DNA from: an uncultured Microbacteriaceae bacterium
GTDB taxonomy: Bacteria > Actinomycetota > Actinomycetes > Actinomycetales > Microbacteriaceae
Reading direction: 5' to 3'
Assembly (NCBI GenBank): GCA_937872445.1
Contig: CALMSL010000170.1
Coordinates: 23,382-87,381 of the forward strand
Length of the DNA: 64,000 nt
Shown: piece after piece, positions 34,284 through 43,443 of the stretch
Layout: the number at the start of each line of letters is the position of its first letter
How positions within the stretch are numbered: position 1 is the stretch's first letter
Position numbers and translations under genes: made by a program
Notes under the pieces: model-generated
Seen by the model: the letters and a program-made list of their open reading frames with translations, nothing else
Told to the model about the DNA's origin: nothing
The model's database searches: none

Positions 34284-35279
34284 ATGGATCTCGACGCCTA
34301 CTCCGCCGCCCACCGCGATGAATGGGACGAGCTTGCCCGCCTCAGCTCGCGGCGGCGCTCCGGGGGCGCCGACGCGGATGACCTGATCGAGCGGTACCAG
34401 GCGGGCGCAAGCCAGCTTTCCGCCATGCAGGCCTCCACCGGGAGTTCCGTGCAGGGGGATCGCCTCTCCCTCGCCCTGTCGAGGGCGCGGTTGCAGTTCA
34501 CGGGAGCAGGCACGAACGTGCTCAGCCGGCTTCCCGCGTTTTTCTGGAACCAGTTGCCTGCCGCGCTCTACCGCGTGCGCTGGCTGTCCCTCGCCGTCAC
34601 CGCCGCGACCGCGCTCATCGCGGTGCTGTACGCGCTCTGGGCGCTCAACACCCCCGGCGTCCTGCAGAGTTTCGGCACGGAGGAGCTGCGCCGCAAGTTC
34701 GCGGAGGAAGACTTCGTCAGCTACTACTCGAACAACGGCATGGCCTCGTTCACGGCCCTCGTGTGGACGAACAACGCGTGGCTCGCCGCGCAGTGCGTCG
34801 CGTTCGGGATCATCGGCGTGTACGCGCCGTACCTGTTGTTCACGAACGCCATGAACCTCGGGCTCGCCGCAGCGCTCATGGGTTCGCACGGCCGGATCGA
34901 CGTGTTCTTCCTCTACATCGCACCGCATGGGCAGCTGGAACTGTACTCGATCTTCGTGGCGGGAGCGGCGGGTCTCATGATCTTCTGGTCGTGGATCGCG
35001 CCGGGGCCGAGAACGCGCGTGCAGGCGCTCGCCGAGGACGGCCGCGCACTCATCACGATCGCGATCGGCCTCGCGCTCGCCCTGCTCGTATCCGGACTCA
35101 TCGAGGGTTTCGTCACCCGCCAGGACTGGCCGTGGCCGATCAAGATCGGAATCGGCACGGTGGCGCTCGGCGCGTTCCTGATCTACCAGTGGGTGATCGG
35201 CGGCCGGGCATTCCGCGCGGGGGAGACCGGCGACCTCGACGAATTCGAATCCGGTGCGCGCCGCATCGTCGCGGGCTGA
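34284..35279 (+). CDS. Stage II sporulation protein M-like membrane protein
   Basis: A 331-residue SpoIIM/DUF95 family protein. An N-terminal helical cytoplasmic part (DLDAYSAAHRDEWDELARL) is followed by about five membrane segments beginning near residue 90 (WLSLAVTAATALIAVLYALW). FVSYYSNNGMASFTALVWTNNAW is the conserved extracytoplasmic motif. In non-spore-forming actinobacteria this family accompanies RDD and MoxR/DUF58 genes. The stop codon coincides with the left edge of the operator of the following fur-like gene. Confidence 0.85.
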   Translation: MDLDAYSAAHRDEWDELARLSSRRRSGGADADDLIERYQAGASQLSAMQASTGSSVQGDRLSLALSRARLQFTGAGTNVLSRLPAFFWNQLPAALYRVRWLSLAVTAATALIAVLYALWALNTPGVLQSFGTEELRRKFAEEDFVSYYSNNGMASFTALVWTNNAWLAAQCVAFGIIGVYAPYLLFTNAMNLGLAAALMGSHGRIDVFFLYIAPHGQLELYSIFVAGAAGLMIFWSWIAPGPRTRVQALAEDGRALITIAIGLALALLVSGLIEGFVTRQDWPWPIKIGIGTVALGAFLIYQWVIGGRAFRAGETGDLDEFESGARRIVAG

Positions 35280-35311
35280 GCTGTTATTTTGAGTTGTTCA
35301 CGATAACAGCT
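35279..35311 (+). promoter_or_regulatory. Candidate Fur/PerR-type operator upstream of the fur-like gene
   Basis: A 9-base inverted repeat, AGCTGTTAT (35279-35287) and ATAACAGCT (35303-35311), with 15 AT-rich bases between. It ends 11 bases before the GTG start at 35323, a place where a bound repressor would block transcription. Such self-binding is usual for Fur-family regulators next to catalase genes. Confidence 0.55.
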
Positions 35312-35322
35312 AGACTGGATTC

Positions 35323-35781
35323 GTGACCGAGACCCTGACCCAACACCTCCGTGACGCCGGCCTGCGCGTCACGGGCGGTCGGGTCGCCATTCTGGACGCG
35401 ATCGAGAACCTGCCGCACAGCGATGCGGAAACCCTCGTCGGCGTCCTGCGCGAACGCCTGCCCGGCACGTCGGTGCAGTCGGTCCACAACATGCTGCACG
35501 ACCTCACGAAGGCAGGACTGCTGCGGCGCATCGAGCCCGCGGGCTCCCCCTCCCGATACGAACGCCGAATCGGCGACAACCACCACCACCTCGTGTGCAC
35601 CGACTGCGGCGCCATCGAGGATGTCGACTGCGCGATCGGCGAAGCCCCGTGCCTCACCCCGTCCCAGAAAGCGGGCTACGCCGTCACGAGCGCCGAAGTC
35701 ACGTTCTGGGGCGTGTGCGCCGCGTGCCAGGCAGCGGCGGCCAACCAGACCTCTGATCCACCGTTCATCCACCAAAGCTAG
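35323..35781 (+). CDS. Fur-family metalloregulator (peroxide type), paired with catalase
   Basis: A 152-residue Fur-family protein. The winged-helix part covers residues 1-82 ([35 protein letters not shown]). The regulatory metal site includes [10 protein letters not shown] at 87-96; the structural zinc site uses Cys92, Cys95, Cys132 and Cys135. The gene is eight bases upstream of catalase and has an operator-like inverted repeat at its own start, which fits a PerR/FurA-like peroxide sensor controlling both. Iron, peroxide or other metal specificity cannot be decided from sequence alone. The start is GTG 35323. Confidence 0.87.
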   Translation: MTETLTQHLRDAGLRVTGGRVAILDAIENLPHSDAETLVGVLRERLPGTSVQSVHNMLHDLTKAGLLRRIEPAGSPSRYERRIGDNHHHLVCTDCGAIEDVDCAIGEAPCLTPSQKAGYAVTSAEVTFWGVCAACQAAAANQTSDPPFIHQS

Positions 35782-35789
35782 GAGCACAC

Positions 35790-37241
35790 ATGTCCAAGGA
35801 CACCACGACCACTCAAAGCGGCGCCCCCGTCGCGAGCGACGAGCACTCGCTCACCGCGGGCCCGAACGGCGCCACGGTGCTCCACGACCGCTATCTCGTC
35901 GAGAAGCTCGCCGCGTTCCACCGCGAGCGCGTGCCGGAGCGCAACCCGCACGCCAAGGGCGGCGGAGCATTCGGCGAGCTCGTGATCACGGAAGACGTGT
36001 CGCAGTACACGCGTGCCGCACTGTTCCAGAAGGGTGCGAAGACCGACATGCTCGCGCGCTTCTCCTCCGTCGCCGGCGAGCAGGGCTCTCCCGACACCTG
36101 GCGCGACGTGCGCGGGTTCGCGCTCAAGTTCTACACGACCGAGGGCAACTACGACATCGTCGGAAACAACACCCCGGTGTTCTTCATCCGCGACGGCATC
36201 AAGTTCCCCGACTTCATCCACTCGCAGAAGCGCCTCGGCTCCTCCGGCCTGCGCGACGCCGACATGCAGTGGGACTTCTGGTCGCTGTCGCCTGAGTCCG
36301 CCCACCAGGTGACCTACCTCATGGGTGACCGCGGACTTCCACGCTCGTGGCGTCACATGAACGGCTACGGATCGCACACCTACCAGTGGATCAACGTGGA
36401 CGGCGAGCGTTTCTGGGTCAAGTACCACTTCCTCTCCCGGCAGGGCGTTGAAGCGATGAGCAACGAGGAGGCCGAGAAGCTCGCCGGTTCGGATGCCGAC
36501 TACTACCGCCGCGACCTGTTCGAGTCGATCGCCGCGGGCGAAAACCCGGTGTGGGACGTGTACGTGCAGGTCATCCCGTACGAGGAAGGCAAGACGTACC
36601 GGTTCAACCCGTTCGACGTCACGAAGACCATGCCGAAGGCGGACTACCCGCGCATCAAGGTCGGGCACTTCACCCTGAACCGCAACCCGGAGAACTTCTT
36701 CGCCGACATCGAGCAGGCCGCGTTCTCGCCGTCCAACATCGTGCCTGGGGTGGACATCAGCCCGGACAAGATGCTCATGGCGCGCGTGTTCTCCTACCCG
36801 GATGCCCAGCGCTACCGCATCGGCACGAACTACAACCAGTTGCCGGTGAACTCGCCGCGCACCCAGGTGAACACGTACGGGCACGAAGGGAACATGCGCT
36901 TTGCCGCGGCCCCCGCGAGCATGCCCACCTACGTCCCGAACTCGCACGGCAGCCCCACGGCCGACCCGCACGCTGCGGGGGACGGAGGCTGGGAGTCGGA
37001 TGGCGCACTCGTGCGCTCCGCGGCAACCCTCCGCGCGGATGACGACGACTTCGGCCAGGCCGGCACGCTCTACCGCGACGTGTTCGACGACGCAGGCAGG
37101 GCACGGTTCCTGGAGACGATCACCGGCGGTGTTGGCGCGGTGAAGGATGACGGCATCCGCGAACGCGCGATCGGGTACTGGACGAACGTGGACGCCGACC
37201 TCGGCGCCGCGCTGCGCGCAAACCTGAAAATGCAGAGCTAG
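35790..37241 (+). CDS. katA: Haem catalase (monofunctional, clade 3 type)
   Basis: A 483-residue catalase, the small-subunit size. [17 protein letters not shown] near residue 48 has the catalytic His54; [16 protein letters not shown] near 120 has the distal Asn; [23 protein letters not shown] near 330 has the haem-ligand Tyr. It dismutates hydrogen peroxide in the cytoplasm. It follows the Fur-family regulator by eight bases with AGGAG as ribosome binding site. Its stop overlaps the DUF58 stop of the opposite strand by 4 bases (CTAG), so the two operons end against each other. Confidence 0.95.
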   Translation: MSKDTTTTQSGAPVASDEHSLTAGPNGATVLHDRYLVEKLAAFHRERVPERNPHAKGGGAFGELVITEDVSQYTRAALFQKGAKTDMLARFSSVAGEQGSPDTWRDVRGFALKFYTTEGNYDIVGNNTPVFFIRDGIKFPDFIHSQKRLGSSGLRDADMQWDFWSLSPESAHQVTYLMGDRGLPRSWRHMNGYGSHTYQWINVDGERFWVKYHFLSRQGVEAMSNEEAEKLAGSDADYYRRDLFESIAAGENPVWDVYVQVIPYEEGKTYRFNPFDVTKTMPKADYPRIKVGHFTLNRNPENFFADIEQAAFSPSNIVPGVDISPDKMLMARVFSYPDAQRYRIGTNYNQLPVNSPRTQVNTYGHEGNMRFAAAPASMPTYVPNSHGSPTADPHAAGDGGWESDGALVRSAATLRADDDDFGQAGTLYRDVFDDAGRARFLETITGGVGAVKDDGIRERAIGYWTNVDADLGAALRANLKMQS

Positions 37242-38548
37242 AGCCGCCCAGCTGCCTTCAGGGCGATGTACCGGTCGGCGAGGGCCGGGGGCAGGTCGGA
37301 GGGGGAGCCGGTGACGACATCCCCTCCGAGCTGGCGGATGGCGGCGGCCACGCGCGACTGATCGAGGAGCGCGCGCTCCGCTGCCGCCGCGAGGTACACC
37401 TCGCTGCGCCGGCTGCGGTCGCGAGTTGCCGCGAGCACATCCGGGTCCGTCACCGAGGAGACGACGACCGTGTGCCGCCGCGTGAGTTGGGGAAGCACGG
37501 CGAGAAGCCCGCGGGAGGCCCCTGGCGCGTCGATCGACGTGGCGATCACCACGAGCGCGTGCTGGCTCGTCACCGAGCGCACGAGCCCCGGCACGGCTCC
37601 CCAGTCCGGCTCGATGAGCTCAGGGTCGACGGTTGCCATCGTGTCGACCATCCGGGAGAGCAGTTCCGGCCCGCTCGCGCCCTGCACCCTCCCGCGCACC
37701 CGCCGGTCGAAGATCACGAGATCGACTCGGTCCCCGGCGCGCGTGGCGAGCGCGGCGAGCAGCAGCGCGGACTCGAACGCGGTGTCGATGCGCGGCTCAC
37801 CGGCGATGCGGGCCGCCGACGTGCGCCCGCTGTCGATCACGATCACCACGCGCCGGTCACGCTCGGGCCGCCACGTGCGCACCATGAGCAACTGGCCGCC
37901 CTGCGGATCCTGCCGCCTCGCCGTCGCCCGCCAGTCGATGGAGCGCACATCGTCGCCGCGCACATACTCCCGAAGGCTGTCGAACTCGGTTCCCTGGCCG
38001 CGGATCATGACGCTCGTGCGACCGTCGAGCTCCCGCAGCTTCGCGAGGCGCGACGGCAAGTGCTTGCGCGAATGGAACGGCGGCAGGACACGGATCGCCC
38101 CCGGAGCGTTCATGGTCGCCTGGCGCGCGGCAAGCCTCAGAGGTCCGTAGGAGCGGATGGTCACGTGGGCCGCCCTGCGCTCCCCGCGCCGGATCGGGGT
38201 GAGACCGGTGCGGATGGCCCGACGTTCCCCGCCGCGGATCACGATGCGCGTCCTCGTCGGATGCGCGCCAGCCGACGGCTGCCACGCGTCGCGCACGACG
38301 CCGCGAATCGTGCGGCGCCCCGCATTGTCGATGACGAGCGTTGCGGCCACGGATTCACCGAGCCGCACGCGCGCCGGGACGTCCCGCGTGAGAATCACGC
38401 GGCGCGGCGACGCCGCGATCACCAGGTCGATGGCGGCGAGCACGACGGCGATGCCCAGCCACCAGACGAGCCACCGGGGGTCATTCGTCACGACAATGGG
38501 CACCACTCCGGCCAGGAGCAGTGCGACGAACCAGCCCGAAATCACCAT
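37238..38548 (-). CDS. DUF58 domain protein
   Basis: A 436-residue protein with two N-terminal membrane segments (residues 3-20 and 28-46), an extracellular-type beta domain, and then a von Willebrand A-like domain containing the DUF58 signature [17 protein letters not shown] near 200. DSGRTSA near 245 is the metal-site-like DxSxS variant. DUF58 proteins are partners of MoxR ATPases; together they form a chaperone-like system that inserts cofactors or matures complexes. It is the last gene of the minus-strand run MoxR partner operon and lies 10 bases after moxR. Confidence 0.88.
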   Translation of the reverse strand: MVISGWFVALLLAGVVPIVVTNDPRWLVWWLGIAVVLAAIDLVIAASPRRVILTRDVPARVRLGESVAATLVIDNAGRRTIRGVVRDAWQPSAGAHPTRTRIVIRGGERRAIRTGLTPIRRGERRAAHVTIRSYGPLRLAARQATMNAPGAIRVLPPFHSRKHLPSRLAKLRELDGRTSVMIRGQGTEFDSLREYVRGDDVRSIDWRATARRQDPQGGQLLMVRTWRPERDRRVVIVIDSGRTSAARIAGEPRIDTAFESALLLAALATRAGDRVDLVIFDRRVRGRVQGASGPELLSRMVDTMATVDPELIEPDWGAVPGLVRSVTSQHALVVIATSIDAPGASRGLLAVLPQLTRRHTVVVSSVTDPDVLAATRDRSRRSEVYLAAAAERALLDQSRVAAAIRQLGGDVVTGSPSDLPPALADRYIALKAAGRL

Positions 38549-38558
38549 GGAGGACTCG

Positions 38559-39512
38559 TTAGATCGGAACCTGGACCTGCTGCATGACCGACCGCAGGAT
38601 CGTGTCGGCAGAAACTCCCTCGAGTTCGGCTTCCGGTCGCAACTGGATGCGGTGCCGCCACACGGGCAGCGCCATGGCCTGAACGTGGTCCGGCGTCACC
38701 CCGGTGGACCCGGTGAGCCACGCCCACGCGCGCGCCGCCGCCATCAGAGCATTCGTGCCGCGCGGGCTCACGCCGAGCTTCACGGACGGACTCTGCCGCG
38801 TGCCGCGAGCGAGATCCACGATGTAGCCGATCACGTCGCCGCTCACCGTCACCGTCGCAACCTCCGCTCTCGCCGCCGCGATCTGCTTCGCGTCGAGAAT
38901 CGCGGTGACCCCGGCAGCCTTCAGGTCGCGCGGGTTGAAACCCGCCGCGCTGCGCTCCAGGATCGTCACTTCCTCGGCGCGTTCCGGCAGATCGAGCACG
39001 AGCTTCAGCAGGAAGCGGTCCAATTGCGCCTCCGGGAGCTGGTAGGTGCCCTCGTACTCGATCGGGTTCATGGTCGCCGCGACGATGAACGGTTCGGGCA
39101 GCGGTTTCGTCTCCCCGTCGACAGACACCTGCCGCTCCTCCATCGCCTCCAGCAGCGCGGACTGCGTTTTCGGCGGCGTGCGGTTGATTTCATCCGCCAG
39201 CAGGATGTTCGTGAACACGGGCCCGGCGCGGAACTCGAACGCCGCCGCCTTCGTGTCGTACACGAGGGAGCCGGTCACATCCCCCGGCATGAGGTCCGGC
39301 GTGAACTGGATGCGTTTCGTGTCCAGGTGCAGCGCCATGCTGAGCGTGCGCACCATGAGGGTCTTGGCGACCCCCGGCACCCCCTCCAGCACGACGTGAC
39401 CGCCGGCGAGAAGGGCGATCATGAGGCCGGTGACCGCGCCATCCTGGCCGACCACCGCCTTGCCAACCTCGGTGCGTACCCGCGCGAACTGCGCTCGAAG
39501 ATCGTCGGTCAT
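38559..39512 (-). CDS. moxR: MoxR-family AAA+ ATPase
   Basis: A 317-residue AAA+ ATPase of the MoxR family. Walker A is EGVPGVAKT at residues 43-51, Walker B is ILLADEINRTPPKTQSALLE near 110, and sensor/Arg-finger segments follow (FIVAATMNPIEYEG and DRFLLKLVLDLP). It is the energy-supplying partner of DUF58 and the DUF4350/DUF4129 membrane proteins encoded upstream. The start is four bases downstream of the DUF4350 stop. The exact client is unknown. Confidence 0.92.
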   Translation of the reverse strand: MTDDLRAQFARVRTEVGKAVVGQDGAVTGLMIALLAGGHVVLEGVPGVAKTLMVRTLSMALHLDTKRIQFTPDLMPGDVTGSLVYDTKAAAFEFRAGPVFTNILLADEINRTPPKTQSALLEAMEERQVSVDGETKPLPEPFIVAATMNPIEYEGTYQLPEAQLDRFLLKLVLDLPERAEEVTILERSAAGFNPRDLKAAGVTAILDAKQIAAARAEVATVTVSGDVIGYIVDLARGTRQSPSVKLGVSPRGTNALMAAARAWAWLTGSTGVTPDHVQAMALPVWRHRIQLRPEAELEGVSADTILRSVMQQVQVPI

Positions 39513-39516
39513 GGGG

Positions 39517-40734
39517 TCATTCTCCCGGTTCTTTGTCGTGCGCTGGCGTGTCTATTGTCGTGGAGTTTTCTCTCGTGGCGGCCGCGACGGCTCGTTCCAG
39601 TTCGAGGAGGGCGTCGGAGAGGCGGATCAGCTCCGCTTCGGTGGCGGGATCCGCATCCCGGAGCAGCTGAGCGATCTCGGGCTCCGGCCGCCGCGTGACG
39701 TACGCGACGGCACGGATCACCTCCTCCACGTCGGCCACCCTCGGCAGCCCGCACAGGGAGCCGAGCCGGTCGACGGTCCCGATGCGCAGGGAATCCAGCG
39801 CGTGCAGTCGGGATGACGACTTCTCATACAACCGCGCCCGCCCCCGCATGGTCTCGCTCGAGCGCACCACCACCGGCAGGTTCTCGACCACGAGCGGTCC
39901 AAACCGCCTGCCCCGCCAGAATCCGGCCGCGATCGTGGCGATGATGAGCAGGACCAGCACATCGCTGACCCACGCCGGCGTGAGCTCCGCCGCCGTCGGC
40001 CCGGATGCCTCGTCGATCGACGGCAGCATCCAGACGAGATTCGAGGTGCTGCCGAGCAGGCCGAGCGCGAACGCCGCATTCCCCTCAGTGATCACGAACT
40101 GGTTGGAGAACGCCGCGGTTGTTCCGAGCACGGTCACGCGCGTGCCGGAGTGCACGACCTGGACGAGCGAAAAAATGTCGTCCCCGCTGCCCAGGCAGGT
40201 GACAACTTCCGGATCGCTGCCGATGACGCGGAAACCGGATCCGGTTCCGGTCACCGTTTTCGCGCGAGTGACCGGGCGCAGCGAACAGTCGGCGTGAACC
40301 ACCCCGGACACGGTGCCGGCGAGAGCGACCTGGGGGGCGACCGCGTTGAGCTGGTCGAAATCGGGGGTCATGAGGATGAGGTTGCTCGACAGGCGGCTGA
40401 GCTCAACCAGCTGCTCTGCGTTCAGGAAGTGGCCGTCATCGACGAGGAAGATCGTGGTGTCGGCAGGACTGCCCGCCGCGGCCCGCGTGGCAGCCATGCT
40501 GTCGCTGGATGTCACGGCGACACCGTGCTGCCTCAAAACCTCGGCGAGCGCCTTGCTGCCCTTGGGGCTCGCATCGGTCGGCGAGAGCGGTTTGCCTGCC
40601 GCGCCCGTCGCGCCGGTGATCACGATCGAGGCGAGAGTGACCAGCACAGCCAGAACGCCCGCGATCACCCAGAATCGCCAGGCCCGACCGGCCTGACGGA
40701 TGGTGGGAGTCACCACCTCAGCCGTGTTGGTCAC
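39517..40734 (-). CDS. DUF4350 membrane protein
   Basis: A 405-residue protein starting with GTG 40734, which overlaps the DUF4129 stop by 4 bases; a much longer in-frame reading upstream is only a shadow of that gene. There is one N-terminal transmembrane segment (FWVIAGVLAVLVTLASIVIT), then an extracytoplasmic part resembling a GATase/ABC-type substrate fold (LAEVLRQHGVAVTSSDS, TTIFLVDDGHFLNAEQLVEL). A second segment, VLVLLIIATIAAGFW, lies near residue 260, followed by a cytoplasmic helical tail. It is a regular member of the MoxR/DUF58/DUF4129 operon and its function is not established. Confidence 0.83.
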   Translation of the reverse strand: MTNTAEVVTPTIRQAGRAWRFWVIAGVLAVLVTLASIVITGATGAAGKPLSPTDASPKGSKALAEVLRQHGVAVTSSDSMAATRAAAGSPADTTIFLVDDGHFLNAEQLVELSRLSSNLILMTPDFDQLNAVAPQVALAGTVSGVVHADCSLRPVTRAKTVTGTGSGFRVIGSDPEVVTCLGSGDDIFSLVQVVHSGTRVTVLGTTAAFSNQFVITEGNAAFALGLLGSTSNLVWMLPSIDEASGPTAAELTPAWVSDVLVLLIIATIAAGFWRGRRFGPLVVENLPVVVRSSETMRGRARLYEKSSSRLHALDSLRIGTVDRLGSLCGLPRVADVEEVIRAVAYVTRRPEPEIAQLLRDADPATEAELIRLSDALLELERAVAAATRENSTTIDTPAHDKEPGE

Positions 40735-41399
40735 CGAACCACCGCCGCAATCCCCGCCGGCCGCGCATCGCGGAGTTCCGCCTCCAGCGCCACGAGTTCG
40801 ATGTACTGCGCCTCGCTGCCCGATTCGCCGAGGTAGCGCACCGAGTCGAAGGACGCCGCGCTGTCCAGAAGCCGGGAGGCATACGTCGGGAACGCCTCTG
40901 CGGCGCGGAGGGCGAAACCCCTCGCCGTCGTGCCGGGGCTCGTGGAGACGATCACCCGTTCGGTCATCCGTCTCGCAATCGACCGGAACAGTTCCTCGAT
41001 GGCGAGAGCCCAGTCCGCCTTCGCCGCCGCGGCACCCGCCGAGCGCCGCAGCTCCTCGGCGGTGCGCCCCTCGTCTTCCCCGAACAGAGCGCCAATGCCC
41101 GCGCCCCCGCGATTCCTGCGCGGCCGCCCGAAAATAAAGAAGGCCGCAACGATCGCCGCGGCGACGAGCAGAACGACGAGGAGCAGAAGGGGTCCCTGCA
41201 GCACGCCGCCGGGGGCGTGCAGGGAATTCAGCCAGTCCCAAAACGCCTGGCTGATCTGATCCCACAGTGTCGGTTTGGCGGCCAGATATTCGGGTTTGGA
41301 AAGTTCGTCGATGAGCCACTGCCTGGCCTGGTCGCCATCCGGGTCAACCGGCACATCGAGGATCAGCCCGGTCAACGCGCCGGCGGCAACCGCGATCAT
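40731..41399 (-). CDS. DUF4129 membrane protein
   Basis: A 222-residue protein with an N-terminal short hydrophobic stretch, one strong transmembrane segment at about residues 68-88 (GPLLLLVVLLVAAAIVAAFF) and a cytoplasmic DUF4129 domain: EELRRSAGAAAAKADWALAI is the usual start and FDSVRYLGESGSEAQY the conserved turn. It lies between the GDPD-type membrane gene (overlap of 4 bases) and DUF4350 (overlap of 4 bases). Its family is found together with transglutaminase, DUF58 and MoxR proteins. Confidence 0.85.
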   Translation of the reverse strand: MIAVAAGALTGLILDVPVDPDGDQARQWLIDELSKPEYLAAKPTLWDQISQAFWDWLNSLHAPGGVLQGPLLLLVVLLVAAAIVAAFFIFGRPRRNRGGAGIGALFGEDEGRTAEELRRSAGAAAAKADWALAIEELFRSIARRMTERVIVSTSPGTTARGFALRAAEAFPTYASRLLDSAASFDSVRYLGESGSEAQYIELVALEAELRDARPAGIAAVVR

Positions 41400-42631
41400 G
41401 CCACCGGAGGTGCGGAGGGGGTGCCGGCGGTCGAATCGGGAAAATACGGGTTGGCCAGGTCGGCGCTCGTCGTCTGCCGCGCCTCGACGTAGGCGGTGAG
41501 CCGCAGATCGAGGCCTTCCTTCCGCATCCGCAGGTCAAGGTAGATGAGCGAGCTTGCCGCCGTCGAAATGACCGCGGCGATCGCGCTCAGCACGAGTGTG
41601 ATCACGAGTTGCACGATGTAGACGATCACGACCGCGGTGATCGCGGATTGCGTTCGCGCGCCCGTGGGGTCCACCAGGGCGCCGAGAATGGCGCCGGCGA
41701 TCGTGAACGGCGCCGAAATCACGTTCATCGCGATGCCGAGAATGGCGGCCACAAGCAGCTGGATGCCGAAAACCCTCCAGAATAACCCCCGGGTGAGCGC
41801 CCAGGATCTTGCCATCGCCGCGCGAATCCGGACCCGCTCGATCATGATCGCGCTGGGCACGAGCGAAAGCTTCGTGGAGATCCATACGCTGACCACGAGC
41901 AAGCCAAAACCGCCGAAGATGCCGAGGAATACGCCGAGGCCGATGCCCAACGGTCCCAGAGTCGACACGAGAGCGACGACCACAAGGATGAGGATGGCCA
42001 CGGCGGTGCCGAGAACGAGTCCGACGATGAGCGACCAGCCGACGAGCGCGCCGACGCGCCCCTTCGCGTGGCCCCACAAACCGGACAGGGTGAGCTTCTC
42101 GCCGAGGCTGGCCCTCGCCACCTCGATGACGATGATGCCCTGCAGCCAGGCGTTCGCGACGAAACCGAGAAGTCCGGCGAGCGCGGCGGAGAACAGGCCG
42201 AACGCGACGGTGCCCGCGACGATCGCCGACTCATCCTCCGGCGCCGCAGTCTGAAGCCGCAGCAGAGACGCGATCGTCGGCCCGCCGATGACGATCAGAC
42301 TCACCACCGTCACGACCAGTTGAACGAGCAGGGCGACGCCGAAGGTCGGACGCGGGTTGCGGCGCAGCACCCGGAACGCGGCACCAAGGAGGGTTCCGAG
42401 ATCGAGCGGGCGCAGCGGAATGAGCCCCGGCTTCGGAGGCGGCGTCCACGCGGGCGGTGCTGAAGGTGGCGGGGTGCCTGGCGGGGCCGCACCGGGAGGG
42501 GCCGGGCTCGGCGGGGCGTTGCTCTGCGCCGCAGCGCCGGGCGGGCCGTACACCGGCGGCGTGCCGGGTGCGGCGGGTGGAACCTGCGGCGCCGGTCCGC
42601 CGGGCGCACTCCAGTTGTGGTCGTCGGTCAC
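41396..42631 (-). CDS. Membrane protein with glycerophosphoryl-diester-phosphodiesterase membrane region, proline-rich N-terminus
   Basis: A 411-residue protein. Residues 1-70 are proline/glycine/alanine-rich and disordered. From about residue 71 (LIPLRPLDLGTLLGAAFRVLRRNPRPTFGVAL) a membrane region of six or more segments begins that matches the integral domain often fused to GDPD enzymes; no phosphodiesterase catalytic domain is present. It is the first gene of the minus-strand operon leading to moxR and DUF58. Its start is 112 bases from the divergent mtrA, where both promoters must lie. Confidence 0.75.
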   Translation of the reverse strand: MTDDHNWSAPGGPAPQVPPAAPGTPPVYGPPGAAAQSNAPPSPAPPGAAPPGTPPPSAPPAWTPPPKPGLIPLRPLDLGTLLGAAFRVLRRNPRPTFGVALLVQLVVTVVSLIVIGGPTIASLLRLQTAAPEDESAIVAGTVAFGLFSAALAGLLGFVANAWLQGIIVIEVARASLGEKLTLSGLWGHAKGRVGALVGWSLIVGLVLGTAVAILILVVVALVSTLGPLGIGLGVFLGIFGGFGLLVVSVWISTKLSLVPSAIMIERVRIRAAMARSWALTRGLFWRVFGIQLLVAAILGIAMNVISAPFTIAGAILGALVDPTGARTQSAITAVVIVYIVQLVITLVLSAIAAVISTAASSLIYLDLRMRKEGLDLRLTAYVEARQTTSADLANPYFPDSTAGTPSAPPVA

Positions 42632-42743
42632 GATGCATTCACGGGGATCAGGCTCACGGCATTATCGTTTCACACTCGACTACTCTTGTGCGAGAGCATT
42701 ACCGTGCCCGACAGTATTGCCGAGCAGAAGAAGAGCAGGAGCG

Positions 42744-43424
42744 ATGACCGCACGAATCCTCGTCGTCGATGACGACACCGCGCTCTCCGAGATGATCGGA
42801 ATCGTGCTGCGCACGGAAGGCTTCGACCCCGTGTTCTGCGCGGACGGCAACGAAGCGCTCGCCACCTTCCAGGTGTCGCGGCCCGACCTCGTCCTCCTCG
42901 ACCTCATGCTGCCGGGCAAAAACGGCATCGAGGTGTGCGAGGAGATCCGCGCCGAATCCGGCGTGCCCATCATCATGCTCACCGCGAAGACGGACACCAC
43001 GGATGTCGTGCGGGGCCTGGAGAGCGGCGCCGACGACTACGTTGTGAAGCCGTTCAACCCGAAGGAACTCGTCGCCCGCATCCGAACGCGGTTGCGCCCC
43101 ACCCCGGTCGGGTCGACGGACATTCTGCGGATCGGCGACCTCACCGTGGACGTCGCAGGCCACGAGGTGTGCCGCGGCGAGACCCGGATCAACCTGACTC
43201 CCCTGGAATTCGAACTGCTTCTCGCCCTCGCCTCCAGGCCCCAGCAGGTGTTCACCCGCGAGATGCTGCTCGAACAGGTGTGGGGCTACCACTACAAGGC
43301 GGATACCCGGCTCGTGAACGTGCATGTTCAGCGCCTGAGGGCGAAAATCGAGGACGACCCGGACAACCCGAAAATCGTGATGACCGTCCGCGGTGTCGGC
43401 TATCGTGCGGGCGCAGCGGGATAG
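42744..43424 (+). CDS. mtrA: Response regulator MtrA
   Basis: A 226-residue OmpR-type response regulator. The receiver domain has VVDDD at residues 7-11, Asp53 in LVLLDLMLPG as phosphorylation site, and MLTAKTD with the conserved Lys near 102. The winged-helix effector covers residues 130-226 (ETRINLTPLEFELLLALA, DTRLVNVHVQRLRAKIE). Orthologue of MtrA, which controls cell-wall hydrolase genes, chromosome replication and osmotic responses in actinobacteria. ATG 42744 is preceded by AGGAG at close distance. It is followed by mtrB and lpqB in the standard operon. Confidence 0.96.
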   Translation: MTARILVVDDDTALSEMIGIVLRTEGFDPVFCADGNEALATFQVSRPDLVLLDLMLPGKNGIEVCEEIRAESGVPIIMLTAKTDTTDVVRGLESGADDYVVKPFNPKELVARIRTRLRPTPVGSTDILRIGDLTVDVAGHEVCRGETRINLTPLEFELLLALASRPQQVFTREMLLEQVWGYHYKADTRLVNVHVQRLRAKIEDDPDNPKIVMTVRGVGYRAGAAG

Positions 43425-43443
43425 CTTGCGCGAGGGCAGCCCC

